Positions 44,443 to 53,616 of a stretch of DNA of 64,000 nt are shown here, piece after piece (position 1 is the stretch's first letter; every line of letters starts with the position of its first letter). A program made the translations under genes and the position numbers. The notes beneath the pieces were generated by a model, which was not told the DNA's origin, made no database searches, and saw only the letters and a program-made list of their open reading frames with translations. Source of the stretch: Segetibacter koreensis DSM 18137 (GTDB taxonomy: Bacteria; Bacteroidota; Bacteroidia; Chitinophagales; Chitinophagaceae); contig NZ_KB893326.1 of assembly GCF_000374045.1 (NCBI RefSeq), forward strand, positions 265,800 through 329,799, in the 5' to 3' direction.

Positions 44443-46368
44443 TTATTTAAAAATCACTGTTCCTAACAGCTGCGTAATTTTCTGTTCTTCAACTTTAAGA
44501 ACATTATGTATCTTGATCATGTCTATTTGTTCTTCATACGTTCTTGCTTTCTCAAGGTCTCTTTGGTTTTCATCAAACATCTTTTTTATTTTTCTAAGCT
44601 TAAAATAGTTAAGGCTCATAAGCACATCCTGCCTGCTGATATCCCGGTTGTTTATGTTCATTCCTTCCATTTTAGCGTCCCAGTTAGGGCTTAATTCGTA
44701 TTTCTGTACGCTTAAGTCTATAACAAGTTTCCTTATGGTTGGGTCTTCGTGGTATAAAAGGGTCTTTGCAGATGGCTGCAAACCTTTATAATAATAGTCT
44801 TTATATACGTTGAAAAGATTTTCTAAATCAGGATTTTCAATGTGATAATGCTCGAGTTCTTCAAATATATACTCCGCCATTGTTTTTTCCTCATCCCATT
44901 GCAATAACCCGTACTCGAGTAAAGCCCGCACCAGATCACGCTCCTGGTACTCGTCATCGACAAGTAAAGAAGATGTGTCGCTTGGTGCAACACTATCATT
45001 TTCAGTTACAGCCGGCGATGGAATAGTTTCGATTTGCCTGCTTTCTTCCTTTGTTATTCTTTCGCGTTTTAGCTTATTTACAAGGTTAGTAAGGCCTCCT
45101 TCATCTATTTTAAGTATGCTGGCACATTGCCTCACATAGTCTTGCTGTTTTGTAAAATCTTCAGCTTTATTAAACTTACTTAATGTCTCAGCTACATGAT
45201 TTACTACGGTGGAACGTTTGGAAGTGTCATTTCCAGCATCTTTTAACATCACCTCCAACTGAAAAATAATAAAATCTTTTCTATTTACGTCTACGAATTC
45301 CCGGAAAGATGTTGCACCAATTTTCTTTACATAACTATCAGGATCTTCATTGTCAGGTATAAGAACAAGTTTTACATTCAATCCTTCCTCAATGGCCATA
45401 TCAAGCCCTCTTAAGGCCGCTTTTACACCGGCAGCATCTCCATCGTAAATAATAGTAAGATTGCTAGTATGCTTTCTTATTAAGCGTAACTGGTCTGTTG
45501 TTAATGAAGTGCCACCACTTGCAACCACATTTTCTATTCCAGCCTGGTGAAGGCTCACTACATCTGTATACCCTTCAACCAGTAAACATTCGTCGTACTT
45601 GTTTATAGCTTGCCGGGCAAAATAAGTGCCGTATAGGATCTTGCTTTTTACATATATTTCATTCTCAGGTGTGTTAATGTATTTTGGTGCTCTATCATTA
45701 GATTTAATCACCCTGGCACCAAAGCCGATAATTTTGCCGCTTTGGTTGTGTATGGGGAAAATGATCCGGCCGCGGTAGTTATCCATTACCTGATCATTTC
45801 TGACGACTACCAGTCCGGCTTTTTGAGCATATTCAATATTAAATTGGTTGGTAATAAGTGCACGGGTAAGATCATCCTTTGCCTCAGGACTGTATCCTAT
45901 TTGAAATTTTTTTATTATTTCGTCTCTGAAACCCCGATGCTTAAGATAAGTAAGAGCAATAGCTCTGCCTTCTTCGGTCTCTGTTAAGTTAGTTGAAAAA
46001 TGTTTTTGTGCAAAAGCGTTTAAGATAAAAAGACTTTCAGCAACCTCTTGTTGTTGTTTTACTTCCGGTGTCGTTTGGGTTTCTTCAATTTCAATATTAT
46101 AACGGGCTGCGATCCATTTTAAAGCTTCTACGTAGCTATACTTCTCATGTTCCATGATAAACCCAATCGCATTACCGCTTTTGCCGCATCCAAAGCACTT
46201 GTAAATTTCTTTGGAGGGTGAAACAGTAAATGAAGGAGATTTTTCATTATGAAAAGGGCAGTTGCCAAGGTAATTCACTCCACGTTTTTTTAACTTAACA
46301 AATTCACCAATTATCTCTACTATATCTATTCTGTTGGTTATTTGTTGTATAGTATTTTGTGTTATCAT
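44443..46368 (-). CDS. dnaG: DNA primase
   Basis: With the start MITQNTIQQITNRIDIVEI (ATG ending at 46368; an upstream ATG would add 9 residues) the protein is 641 residues. The CHC2 zinc finger has C37, H40, C58 and C61 (GNCPFH, CFGCGKSG). The Toprim domain has LLVEGYTDVVSLHQAG (acidic Glu) and LTIIYDGDAAG (DxD). The C-terminal third is the DnaB-interaction region. It makes RNA primers for replication. The length is normal for Bacteroidota DnaG. Confidence 0.95.
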   Translation of the reverse strand: MITQNTIQQITNRIDIVEIIGEFVKLKKRGVNYLGNCPFHNEKSPSFTVSPSKEIYKCFGCGKSGNAIGFIMEHEKYSYVEALKWIAARYNIEIEETQTTPEVKQQQEVAESLFILNAFAQKHFSTNLTETEEGRAIALTYLKHRGFRDEIIKKFQIGYSPEAKDDLTRALITNQFNIEYAQKAGLVVVRNDQVMDNYRGRIIFPIHNQSGKIIGFGARVIKSNDRAPKYINTPENEIYVKSKILYGTYFARQAINKYDECLLVEGYTDVVSLHQAGIENVVASGGTSLTTDQLRLIRKHTSNLTIIYDGDAAGVKAALRGLDMAIEEGLNVKLVLIPDNEDPDSYVKKIGATSFREFVDVNRKDFIIFQLEVMLKDAGNDTSKRSTVVNHVAETLSKFNKAEDFTKQQDYVRQCASILKIDEGGLTNLVNKLKRERITKEESRQIETIPSPAVTENDSVAPSDTSSLLVDDEYQERDLVRALLEYGLLQWDEEKTMAEYIFEELEHYHIENPDLENLFNVYKDYYYKGLQPSAKTLLYHEDPTIRKLVIDLSVQKYELSPNWDAKMEGMNINNRDISRQDVLMSLNYFKLRKIKKMFDENQRDLEKARTYEEQIDMIKIHNVLKVEEQKITQLLGTVIFK

Positions 46369-46718
46369 TACTTTAAATAATAGGGAATAAATCATTAATG
46401 ATCAATCCCGTAACTAATAATATTTTAATTTTTAAGCCCAAGCGCACTCTAATAGTCCTGCGACAATACTTATAAAGCTGTAGGAGTGTTCCCACGCGTG
46501 ACGCCTCTTTTTTTATAATCTGATATACTCCTCGCAGTTATTTAGGCCTAAATTTTTGTAACGCATCAATTGTTTTAAAAAGTATTTTGTATTCAGTAGA
46601 AATAATTGAAAGAGTTATTCGATTCAATTTAAGGCTTGGCCGTAAATGAAATCGTAATATTTTTTGTTAGAGAAATCTTATTAACAATTTTCCTATTTGT
46701 TCTCCTTTTGAATAGTAA
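46369..46718. other. Intergenic region
   Basis: These bases lie between the dnaG start and the end of the LEA-type gene (both on the minus strand). No gene, -7 element or clear hairpin is seen. Confidence 0.4.
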
Positions 46719-47171
46719 TTAAAATATATTCAATTTTTGCCGCCCCTCATAACGGAAAGGGATGTTAAGGTAAAATCCTCCTCTACCCATACGAGTTGTT
46801 CCGCGCGCTCCAATCAGAACCTCATTACTCATTAAAAGGTTTAGGGAATTTTTCAACACATTTTTCATTTCTACATCTAAACTGGCAGGCAGGGTAAACT
46901 CTGTTGCTCCGCCGATATGCATAGTAGTATCCAATAAAAATTTTCCTACATAACTACTGTCAAGATAAACGTCACAATCCACCTTTTTCAAATCTACCGG
47001 AAAACTATTAGGATTAAAAAAAACAAAGTCCATAGATACTCTTGATTTATTCAAACCAAAATTATCGAGGTGAAAATTTTTTAAATCCCTGTACTGAAAG
47101 GCCAGGGGCGTTTTGCAGGAGTAGCAAAATATTATAATGATTACGAGAAGAAGAGGTAGCAGTTTTTTCAT
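46719..47171 (-). CDS. LEA14-like (WHy-type) lipoprotein
   Basis: The 150-residue protein has a lipoprotein signal ending CYSC (lipidated Cys19). The single domain resembles the LEA type 2 fold, with VSMDFVFFNPNSFPVDLKKV (about 45-64) and DVYLDSSYVGKFLLDT. The fold is a small beta-sandwich found in desiccation proteins and in many exported bacterial proteins of unknown role. It probably sits on a periplasmic membrane face. The next gene (plus strand) is divergent. Confidence 0.82.
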   Translation of the reverse strand: MKKLLPLLLVIIIIFCYSCKTPLAFQYRDLKNFHLDNFGLNKSRVSMDFVFFNPNSFPVDLKKVDCDVYLDSSYVGKFLLDTTMHIGGATEFTLPASLDVEMKNVLKNSLNLLMSNEVLIGARGTTRMGRGGFYLNIPFRYEGRQKLNIF

Positions 47172-47463
47172 TAAAGAATTTGGTGCAAAATAAGCACTTT
47201 CTATGGAAGCTCCGACAAGCCGGTAAAAAAGGGACTATATTTGTTGCTAAGTTATTTAGGCGAGAAGGTGATATAAATATAAATAAGGGCGCGCTTATGT
47301 TTCTAAATATCTTAGTTTTAATATTTATAGTACAATTAGTTAAAATTCAATTGTTTAATTGTTGTTTCTTATATATTAACTTAAATATAAAACGTGCGTT
47401 ATTATTATTATTTCAGCAAGTTTAATGAGCGCATCTTAACTTAGTCTTTTAATTCTAATTAGT

Positions 47464-48084
47464 ATGTCTTTAATTATTGAATGTCAATGCTTTCCGTGTG
47501 TTGGTTACATTGAAAAGTTAATTCGGTATAAATATATAAAAATAGAGCAATGTGAGAGTTTCCAAAAGATGAGTTTTAGAAACCGTTATATTATTTTGGG
47601 AGCAAATGGTATTCAAAATCTCACTGTTCCGGTAGTAGGTGGACGTGAACAGAAAACACTAATAAAAGAAGTTAGAATTGACAACTCAACTGATTGGCAA
47701 ACAAAGCACTGGCGTAGTTTACTTTCAGCATATAGTAAAGCTCCTTTTTTCAATTATTATTCTCAGGATATAAAAGATCTTATCTATTCAAAGGAAGAAA
47801 ACCTGTTTTCTTTTAATATTAATATTTTAAACTGGGTTTGCAACACATTGAGAATTAATCCGGTAATAGCATTTACTGAAGAGTTTAATTTAGAGTACTC
47901 AGTTGAGGACGATTGCCGGAACTATTTTTTGCCTAAATCTTTTCAAAAGGTTGAAGAAACGTTTCCCTATTATTCGCAGGTTTTTGAAGATCGTACGGGA
48001 TTTCACCCTAACTTGAGTATAATTGATTTGATATTGTGCGAGGGACCAAATTCTCTGAATTTAATACGACAATTTTCTAAATAA
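47464..48084 (+). CDS. WbqC family protein
   Basis: The 206-residue protein has WbqC-family signatures: CQCFPCVGYIEKLIRYK (about 8-24), QKMSFRNRYIILGANGIQNL, TVPVVGG and DWQTKHWRSLLSAYSKAPFF. WbqC proteins are linked to surface polysaccharide or glycolipid synthesis. In Bacteroidota some lie near signal peptidase I or DNA-repair genes; here no such neighbour is found. It is soluble, with no signal peptide. The large PKD protein follows after 85 bases. Confidence 0.88.
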   Translation: MSLIIECQCFPCVGYIEKLIRYKYIKIEQCESFQKMSFRNRYIILGANGIQNLTVPVVGGREQKTLIKEVRIDNSTDWQTKHWRSLLSAYSKAPFFNYYSQDIKDLIYSKEENLFSFNINILNWVCNTLRINPVIAFTEEFNLEYSVEDDCRNYFLPKSFQKVEETFPYYSQVFEDRTGFHPNLSIIDLILCEGPNSLNLIRQFSK

Positions 48085-48169
48085 AGACCAAAAGCCCGTT
48101 CCCGTTTCCAGGCATATCTTTATTTATTAATGTTTTAAATTGTGTACGAAAAGCAGTATTTTTCTTTCT

Positions 48170-51100
48170 ATGCAGCGAAAGCTTATATATGTAATTTTCC
48201 TGCTGTTTGTTTATTTATTTGGTAAGGCTCAGGACTTTTCAAATAAGGGCAAAGAGTTTTGGGTTGGGTATGGATACCATCAGTCAATGACAAACTCAGC
48301 TAACCCGCAGGATATGGTCCTTTACTTTACCTCAGATGTCGCTGCAACAGTCAAAGTAGACATACCGGGAATAGGATGGTCGAGGACCTACCAGGTTGCC
48401 GCCAATAGCGTAACGGAGTCTGATGCTATGCCAAAAAGCGGAACACAGGATGCAAGATTACTTTCAGAGCAGGTATACAATGCCGGTATTCATATAACCA
48501 GTGACAATCCTATTGTTGCATATGCACATATTTATAGTACGAGTGTTTCCGGCGCTTCTTTGTTGTTTCCTGTAAACACATTGGGCCAGGATTATTATTC
48601 TTTGAATTTTACCCAAAAAACAAATGCTCCTGAGTCAAACTCCTGGGCGTTTGTTATCGCTACTGAAGATAACACGCTTGTTGAAATAACGCCTTCTGCT
48701 AAAACGCAAACTCATGCTGCCGGTCAGCCTTTTACTGTTGCGCTCAATAAAGGGCAGATCTTTAATGTAATGGGTGCAACTACAGGAAATGATGGAGTGG
48801 ATCTTTCAGGAACAAGAATTCGTTCAATAAGTACAGGAAGTGCCGGTTGTAAGAGGATAGCAGTTTACTCGGGAAGCGGCCGCTCGTCGATCGCCTGTGA
48901 TTATAGCACTTTTCCATCATCTGATAACTTATTTCAGCAGGCATTTCCACAAAACGTGTGGGGAAAAAAGTTTCTGACTGTTCCTACTTCCGAGCTTTCG
49001 AATAATTATTTCAGAATTGCGGTAAGTGACCCTACAACTGTGGTAACGATAGATGGAGTTCGCGCCACTAATCTTATAAATAATTTCTACTACGAGATAA
49101 TGGCGAATGCTCCAAAAAGCATTCTTTCGGATAAACCTATTATGGTTGCCCAGTATATAACTTCGGCAGATGCATGTAATAACGTGTCAGATGGAAAAGG
49201 AGATCCTGAGATGATTTATATAAGCCCCGTTGAACAAACTATTGATAAGATCACTTTAAACTCAACAAGCCATTACCAAATAACTTCCCACTATATTAAT
49301 GTTGTTATTAAAACTTCGGCTGTTAACAGCTTTACTCTTGATGGTGCAAGTTCTCCCTCTGCTTTCAAAACCCACCCGGCAGATCCCGCTTTTTCTTATG
49401 CGGTATTTCCCGTAAAGCAAGGTTCTCATAGTCTCAAGGCCGATTCGGGTTTTAATGCAATAGCCTATGGGTACGGCGTAAAGGAATCATATGGATATAA
49501 TGCCGGTACCAACATTAAAAATTTGCATGAATTCGTAAGTGTTAAAAATCCTTACGCGGTAAGTACTACTACCTGCAGCAATACTCCTTTCTTTTTGGCT
49601 GTTACATTACCATATAAGCCAACTTCACTGGTATGGGATTTTGGTAATCTTCAAAACCTTACCCCGTCTCAAAATATTACAGAAAATAATCCTGTAGCTG
49701 ACAGCAGTTATATTACCGACGGAAAAACTTTATATGTTTATAGACTGAAAGTTGCATTGACGTATAGCGCTACAGGCACTTTCCCCGTTAAAATCTTTGC
49801 CAACAATCAAAGCAGTGATGGTTGTAATGGTGAACAGGAAATAGACTACGATGTGCAAGTGTTTACAGCCCCAAAAGCCAGTTTTTCAATTGCACCTGCT
49901 GGTTGTGCTACTGACACTGTCAAATTTGCCGATGCTTCAAACGGTAATGGTAATGCGATTATAAAGTGGAAATGGGACTTTGGAGATGCAACTACCGATA
50001 CCGTTGCCAATCCTTCAAAAACCTATAAGAATGCCGGAACATACAATGTAAAACTCACTTCTATAAATAACATTGGTTGCTTCGCTGATACGACAATGCC
50101 TTTTGCGCTCGCCTCACCGCCGGTGGCTAAATTTGGTTTTACTGCGCCTGAGTGCGTAAACAATGTAATCAGCTTTACTGACTTGTCAACTATATCGCAA
50201 GGTAATATCGCAAAGTGGAATTGGAAATTTGGAAATGGAGATTCCATTACAAATAGCACAAATGCGTCACCATCCACAATTTATCATACCCCTGGAGCAT
50301 ACAGTGTTAATCTACAAGTAGAAAATGCTGCAGGCTGTAAAAGCAATATCGCCTCCCAAACTATTACTGTACATTCTAGTCCCGTTGTAGACTTTAGTAT
50401 GCCTGGAGTCTGTTTACCTGCCGGAGTAGCTCAATTTACTAATCTTTCTACTATAAATGATGGTACTGAAAATTCATTGACATATGTATGGGATTTTGGT
50501 GATGGAGTAACGTCTACAGAGAAAAGTCCCGCACATGTTTATAAGACTGCCGATTCTGTTAATGTAAATCTTAAAGCCACTTCTGTTTTTGGATGTTCTA
50601 CAGACTCTGTAAAGATTTTATCAAACATTTACGCTCAACCTCATGCCGATTTTGCGGCTAGTACAACAAAAGTTTGTGAAGGAGATAGTGTTGCGTTTAC
50701 TGATGCCAGTTCGGCCCCTAAAAGTTCTGTAAACACCTGGTTTTGGAATTTTGGCGACGGCTCTACCAGTAATGTTCAAAATCCGGTAAAAAAATTCCCA
50801 TCAGCGGGCCCTTATATTGTTACTCTCTATATAAAATCAGCATCCGGATGTATGTCAGATACTATTCAAAAAACGATTACTGTAAACAAAGCTCCAACAG
50901 CGGGTTTTACTGTTGCAGCCTCTGCTTGTGAAAAACAAGCGGTAACGATCAATAATCAATCATCGTCTTCGTCAGGAAATATTACCAACTCGTATTGGAC
51001 TTTTGGTGACGGAACTACAGCAAACAATCAAAATGGAGCTTCTTTTCCGAAAACTTATCAAAACCCCGGAAGTTATACTATACAACTTGCTGTGCAAGAT

Positions 51101-52468
51101 GCCAACGGTTGCCAAAGTGATACAACTGGACATACAGTAACTATTAATGCAGCACCGGTTGCAAATTTCATATCGCCTGTAGCTTGTGTAAATGATCCTG
51201 CTGCTACTTTTACTGACAGCAGTTATATTCCCGGATATTCAGATGGCGCTTTAACATATAGCTGGAATTTCGGCGATCAGAATGCAACAGCTTTAAATCC
51301 TAATACAGCAACAGACCAAAATCCAAAGCACAAGTTTTCTTCACCAGGTTACTATAATATTTCTCTGACAACTACTTCAAGTACAGGATGTTCTTCTACT
51401 GTAACAAAACCTTTTACCGTAAATGGAGTTCCGGAGGCGGCATTTACCGTACTAGACAGCTCAGTCATTTGCAGTAATTCCAAGGTGCTTATTCAAAATA
51501 ATTCTACCGTAACTCCGGGAGTGATAACAAAAATTGAAATTGTATGGGATGCTGATAATGCGCCTGGTACATTTGATACCGACAATAATCCTTCTGCAGC
51601 TGAGGTATATTCTCATAGTTACTCTTCTTCATTATCAACCAAAAAAACCTACAATATAAAAATGCGTGCATTTTCAGGAATAAATTGTGTAGGTGAAAAA
51701 GTATTGCCAATAACTGTACAACCATCTCCGAAAGTTACTTTTTCTACTATTCCGGGTATATGCTTAAGTGACAGTGCTTACACAATTACCCAGGCACGGG
51801 AGACAACAGGACTTACAGGTATGTTTGTTTTTTCAGGAAAAGGTGTTTTGCCAAATGGACATTTTTATCCTTCGACTGCTGGTGCAGGTGTTTCAACCAT
51901 AAAATATACATTTACATCCAATGACGGTTGTAAAGATTCAGCTGAACAAACTATTGAAGTTGTACAGAACCCAACCATTAAGTTACCGGCAAAGGTTTAT
52001 TCACTGGAAGGTGGTTCAATAAAGCTGGAGCCGGAAATAATAGGTAATATTTCCAAATATTTTTGGTCTCCAGGTACCTGGCTTGATAATGCCAATATAA
52101 AAACTCCAACAAGTACTCCATCAGCAGATATTACCTACAATCTCACAGTTAGCACTCCTGAAGGATGTACTGCATATGGAAGTGTACTGGTTTCTTTTCT
52201 TACTGCTCCAATCATTCCTACAGCATTTTCACCAAATGGTGATGGCATAAATGATGTTTGGAATATTCCTTCGCTGCAATCTTTTAGCAACTGTACGGTA
52301 CAGATATTTAACAGGTACGGAAAAATTGTATTTTCTTCAACAGGTTACAGTAAACCGTGGGATGGAAGTTATAATGGGAGCATTTTACCGGTAGGTGTTT
52401 ACTATTATATTATAAATGCAGGTAATGGTAAAAGACCCTATAGTGGCTCTTTAACTATTTTGAAATAG
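48170..52468 (+). CDS. Large PKD-repeat surface protein with IgGFc-binding-like N-terminus and type B T9SS domain
   Basis: The ATG at 48170 (MQRKLIYVIFLLFVYLFGKAQ) gives a signal peptide; the earlier TTG at 48140 is unlikely. The N-terminal domain (about 22-460) resembles IgGFc-binding-type domains (NKGKEFWVGYGYHQSM, DMVLYFTSDVAATVKVD). Six or seven PKD domains follow (about 540-1120) with WDFGDG-type motifs (WKWDFGDAT, YVWDFGDGVTS, WFWNFGDGSTS, YWTFGDGTT). The end (about 1350-1432) is the gliding-motility type B sorting domain, IPTAFSPNGDGINDVWNIP to GVYYYIIN. It is a type IX cargo for the cell surface, likely an adhesin. The PorP/SprF gene downstream fits a secretion partner. Confidence 0.92.
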   Translation: MQRKLIYVIFLLFVYLFGKAQDFSNKGKEFWVGYGYHQSMTNSANPQDMVLYFTSDVAATVKVDIPGIGWSRTYQVAANSVTESDAMPKSGTQDARLLSEQVYNAGIHITSDNPIVAYAHIYSTSVSGASLLFPVNTLGQDYYSLNFTQKTNAPESNSWAFVIATEDNTLVEITPSAKTQTHAAGQPFTVALNKGQIFNVMGATTGNDGVDLSGTRIRSISTGSAGCKRIAVYSGSGRSSIACDYSTFPSSDNLFQQAFPQNVWGKKFLTVPTSELSNNYFRIAVSDPTTVVTIDGVRATNLINNFYYEIMANAPKSILSDKPIMVAQYITSADACNNVSDGKGDPEMIYISPVEQTIDKITLNSTSHYQITSHYINVVIKTSAVNSFTLDGASSPSAFKTHPADPAFSYAVFPVKQGSHSLKADSGFNAIAYGYGVKESYGYNAGTNIKNLHEFVSVKNPYAVSTTTCSNTPFFLAVTLPYKPTSLVWDFGNLQNLTPSQNITENNPVADSSYITDGKTLYVYRLKVALTYSATGTFPVKIFANNQSSDGCNGEQEIDYDVQVFTAPKASFSIAPAGCATDTVKFADASNGNGNAIIKWKWDFGDATTDTVANPSKTYKNAGTYNVKLTSINNIGCFADTTMPFALASPPVAKFGFTAPECVNNVISFTDLSTISQGNIAKWNWKFGNGDSITNSTNASPSTIYHTPGAYSVNLQVENAAGCKSNIASQTITVHSSPVVDFSMPGVCLPAGVAQFTNLSTINDGTENSLTYVWDFGDGVTSTEKSPAHVYKTADSVNVNLKATSVFGCSTDSVKILSNIYAQPHADFAASTTKVCEGDSVAFTDASSAPKSSVNTWFWNFGDGSTSNVQNPVKKFPSAGPYIVTLYIKSASGCMSDTIQKTITVNKAPTAGFTVAASACEKQAVTINNQSSSSSGNITNSYWTFGDGTTANNQNGASFPKTYQNPGSYTIQLAVQDANGCQSDTTGHTVTINAAPVANFISPVACVNDPAATFTDSSYIPGYSDGALTYSWNFGDQNATALNPNTATDQNPKHKFSSPGYYNISLTTTSSTGCSSTVTKPFTVNGVPEAAFTVLDSSVICSNSKVLIQNNSTVTPGVITKIEIVWDADNAPGTFDTDNNPSAAEVYSHSYSSSLSTKKTYNIKMRAFSGINCVGEKVLPITVQPSPKVTFSTIPGICLSDSAYTITQARETTGLTGMFVFSGKGVLPNGHFYPSTAGAGVSTIKYTFTSNDGCKDSAEQTIEVVQNPTIKLPAKVYSLEGGSIKLEPEIIGNISKYFWSPGTWLDNANIKTPTSTPSADITYNLTVSTPEGCTAYGSVLVSFLTAPIIPTAFSPNGDGINDVWNIPSLQSFSNCTVQIFNRYGKIVFSSTGYSKPWDGSYNGSILPVGVYYYIINAGNGKRPYSGSLTILK

Positions 52469-52576
52469 AAAAAACAGGAAAGACATGTAGAAAAATTAAT
52501 TATCATTCTTGAAATACTAACATTCCTTGTAAAACCGTTTCTAATACATTTATTCGAATTCCTTTAATTTTAAATA

Positions 52577-53596
52577 ATGAAAAGAAAGCTACTGAGTGTT
52601 ATTGCGTGTTGTGTAGGGATTGCTTCTTTTTCCCAACAACTACCTCATTATACGCAATATATCTTAAATGGCTATATCTTAAACCCGGCGCTTGCTGGAA
52701 TAGAAAATTATACTGATGTAAAAATCAGTCATAGGCACCAGTGGGTCGGCATAGAAGGAGCGCCTGTTACCACTTATTTAACTATTCATGGTCCACTCAA
52801 AAAAAGTGATTACGAGCGGGAAACTGCTACAGGTTTTCATGCCTCGGGAGAAAATCCCCGTGGGAAAGCCTATTGGCAAGAGTATACTAAGGCAGACCCG
52901 CACGCAGGAATTGGTTTAACTATATTAAACGACCGTACAGGACCTTTAAATCGTTTTGCTGCCTACGGCACGTTTGCATATCATTTGGGTATTTCTCCAA
53001 AAACAAGTATTTCGGCAGGTATCTCCGCGGGACTAAAAAATACCTCTCTCAACGCAAGTAAACTTTCTTTTGATATCCCTGTCGATCCGGCAGTTGCGGG
53101 AAGCGGCTATTTAAATAGAATAAGTCCTGATATAAATGCGGGTTTGTACTTATATTCTGCTGATTATTTTGTTGGTCTTTCAGCACAAAATATTATTCCT
53201 ACCAAACTGAAATTTGCAGAAGATACTGTGAAGCTTGTAGGAGGCAGACTTTTACCCCATCTTTTCTTAATGGCAGGTTACAAGTATTTCCTTACAGATG
53301 ATATTACTTTTCTTCCCAGTGGCTTATTAAAATACATTTCTTCAACACCGGTCAGTTTTGATATCAATGCTAAATTTCAATACCAAGATTTTATTTGGGT
53401 AGGAGGAAGCTACCGTTACCAGGACAGTTTTTCTGCTATGGTTGGTATAAATATAAGTAATGCACTAAACATAGGCTATTCATACGACATTACCACTTCG
53501 CGACTCAATACAGTAAGTAATGGCTCTCATGAAATTGTTGTAGGTTTCCTTTTAGGAAATAAATTTGGAGACTGGTGCCCAAGAAATTTATGGTAG
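52577..53596 (+). CDS. PorP/SprF family outer membrane protein
   Basis: The 339-residue protein has a signal peptide (about 1-20, SFSQQ) and the family start LPHYTQYILNGYILNPALAG (about 22-41). The barrel strands follow to the C-terminus (NALNIGYSYDITTSRL, then EIVVGFLL). SprF/PorP proteins are needed for transport or attachment of cargo with type B C-terminal domains. The gene lies 108 bases after such a cargo gene on the same strand, which matches the SprB-SprF pairing. Confidence 0.92.
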   Translation: MKRKLLSVIACCVGIASFSQQLPHYTQYILNGYILNPALAGIENYTDVKISHRHQWVGIEGAPVTTYLTIHGPLKKSDYERETATGFHASGENPRGKAYWQEYTKADPHAGIGLTILNDRTGPLNRFAAYGTFAYHLGISPKTSISAGISAGLKNTSLNASKLSFDIPVDPAVAGSGYLNRISPDINAGLYLYSADYFVGLSAQNIIPTKLKFAEDTVKLVGGRLLPHLFLMAGYKYFLTDDITFLPSGLLKYISSTPVSFDINAKFQYQDFIWVGGSYRYQDSFSAMVGINISNALNIGYSYDITTSRLNTVSNGSHEIVVGFLLGNKFGDWCPRNLW

Positions 53597-53616
53597 CGAG
53601 TTCAACTTTCAGCGCG

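Noticed and set aside
47180-47425. 81-residue open frame between the LEA-type and WbqC genes
   Set aside because: It is AT-driven, hydrophobic by composition and has no family signature. The region is better explained as the divergent promoter region.
49900-51430. DNA repeats in the large PKD gene as a mobile or tandem element
   Set aside because: The repeats are PKD domains at protein level with diverged DNA, so they are a normal part of the gene.
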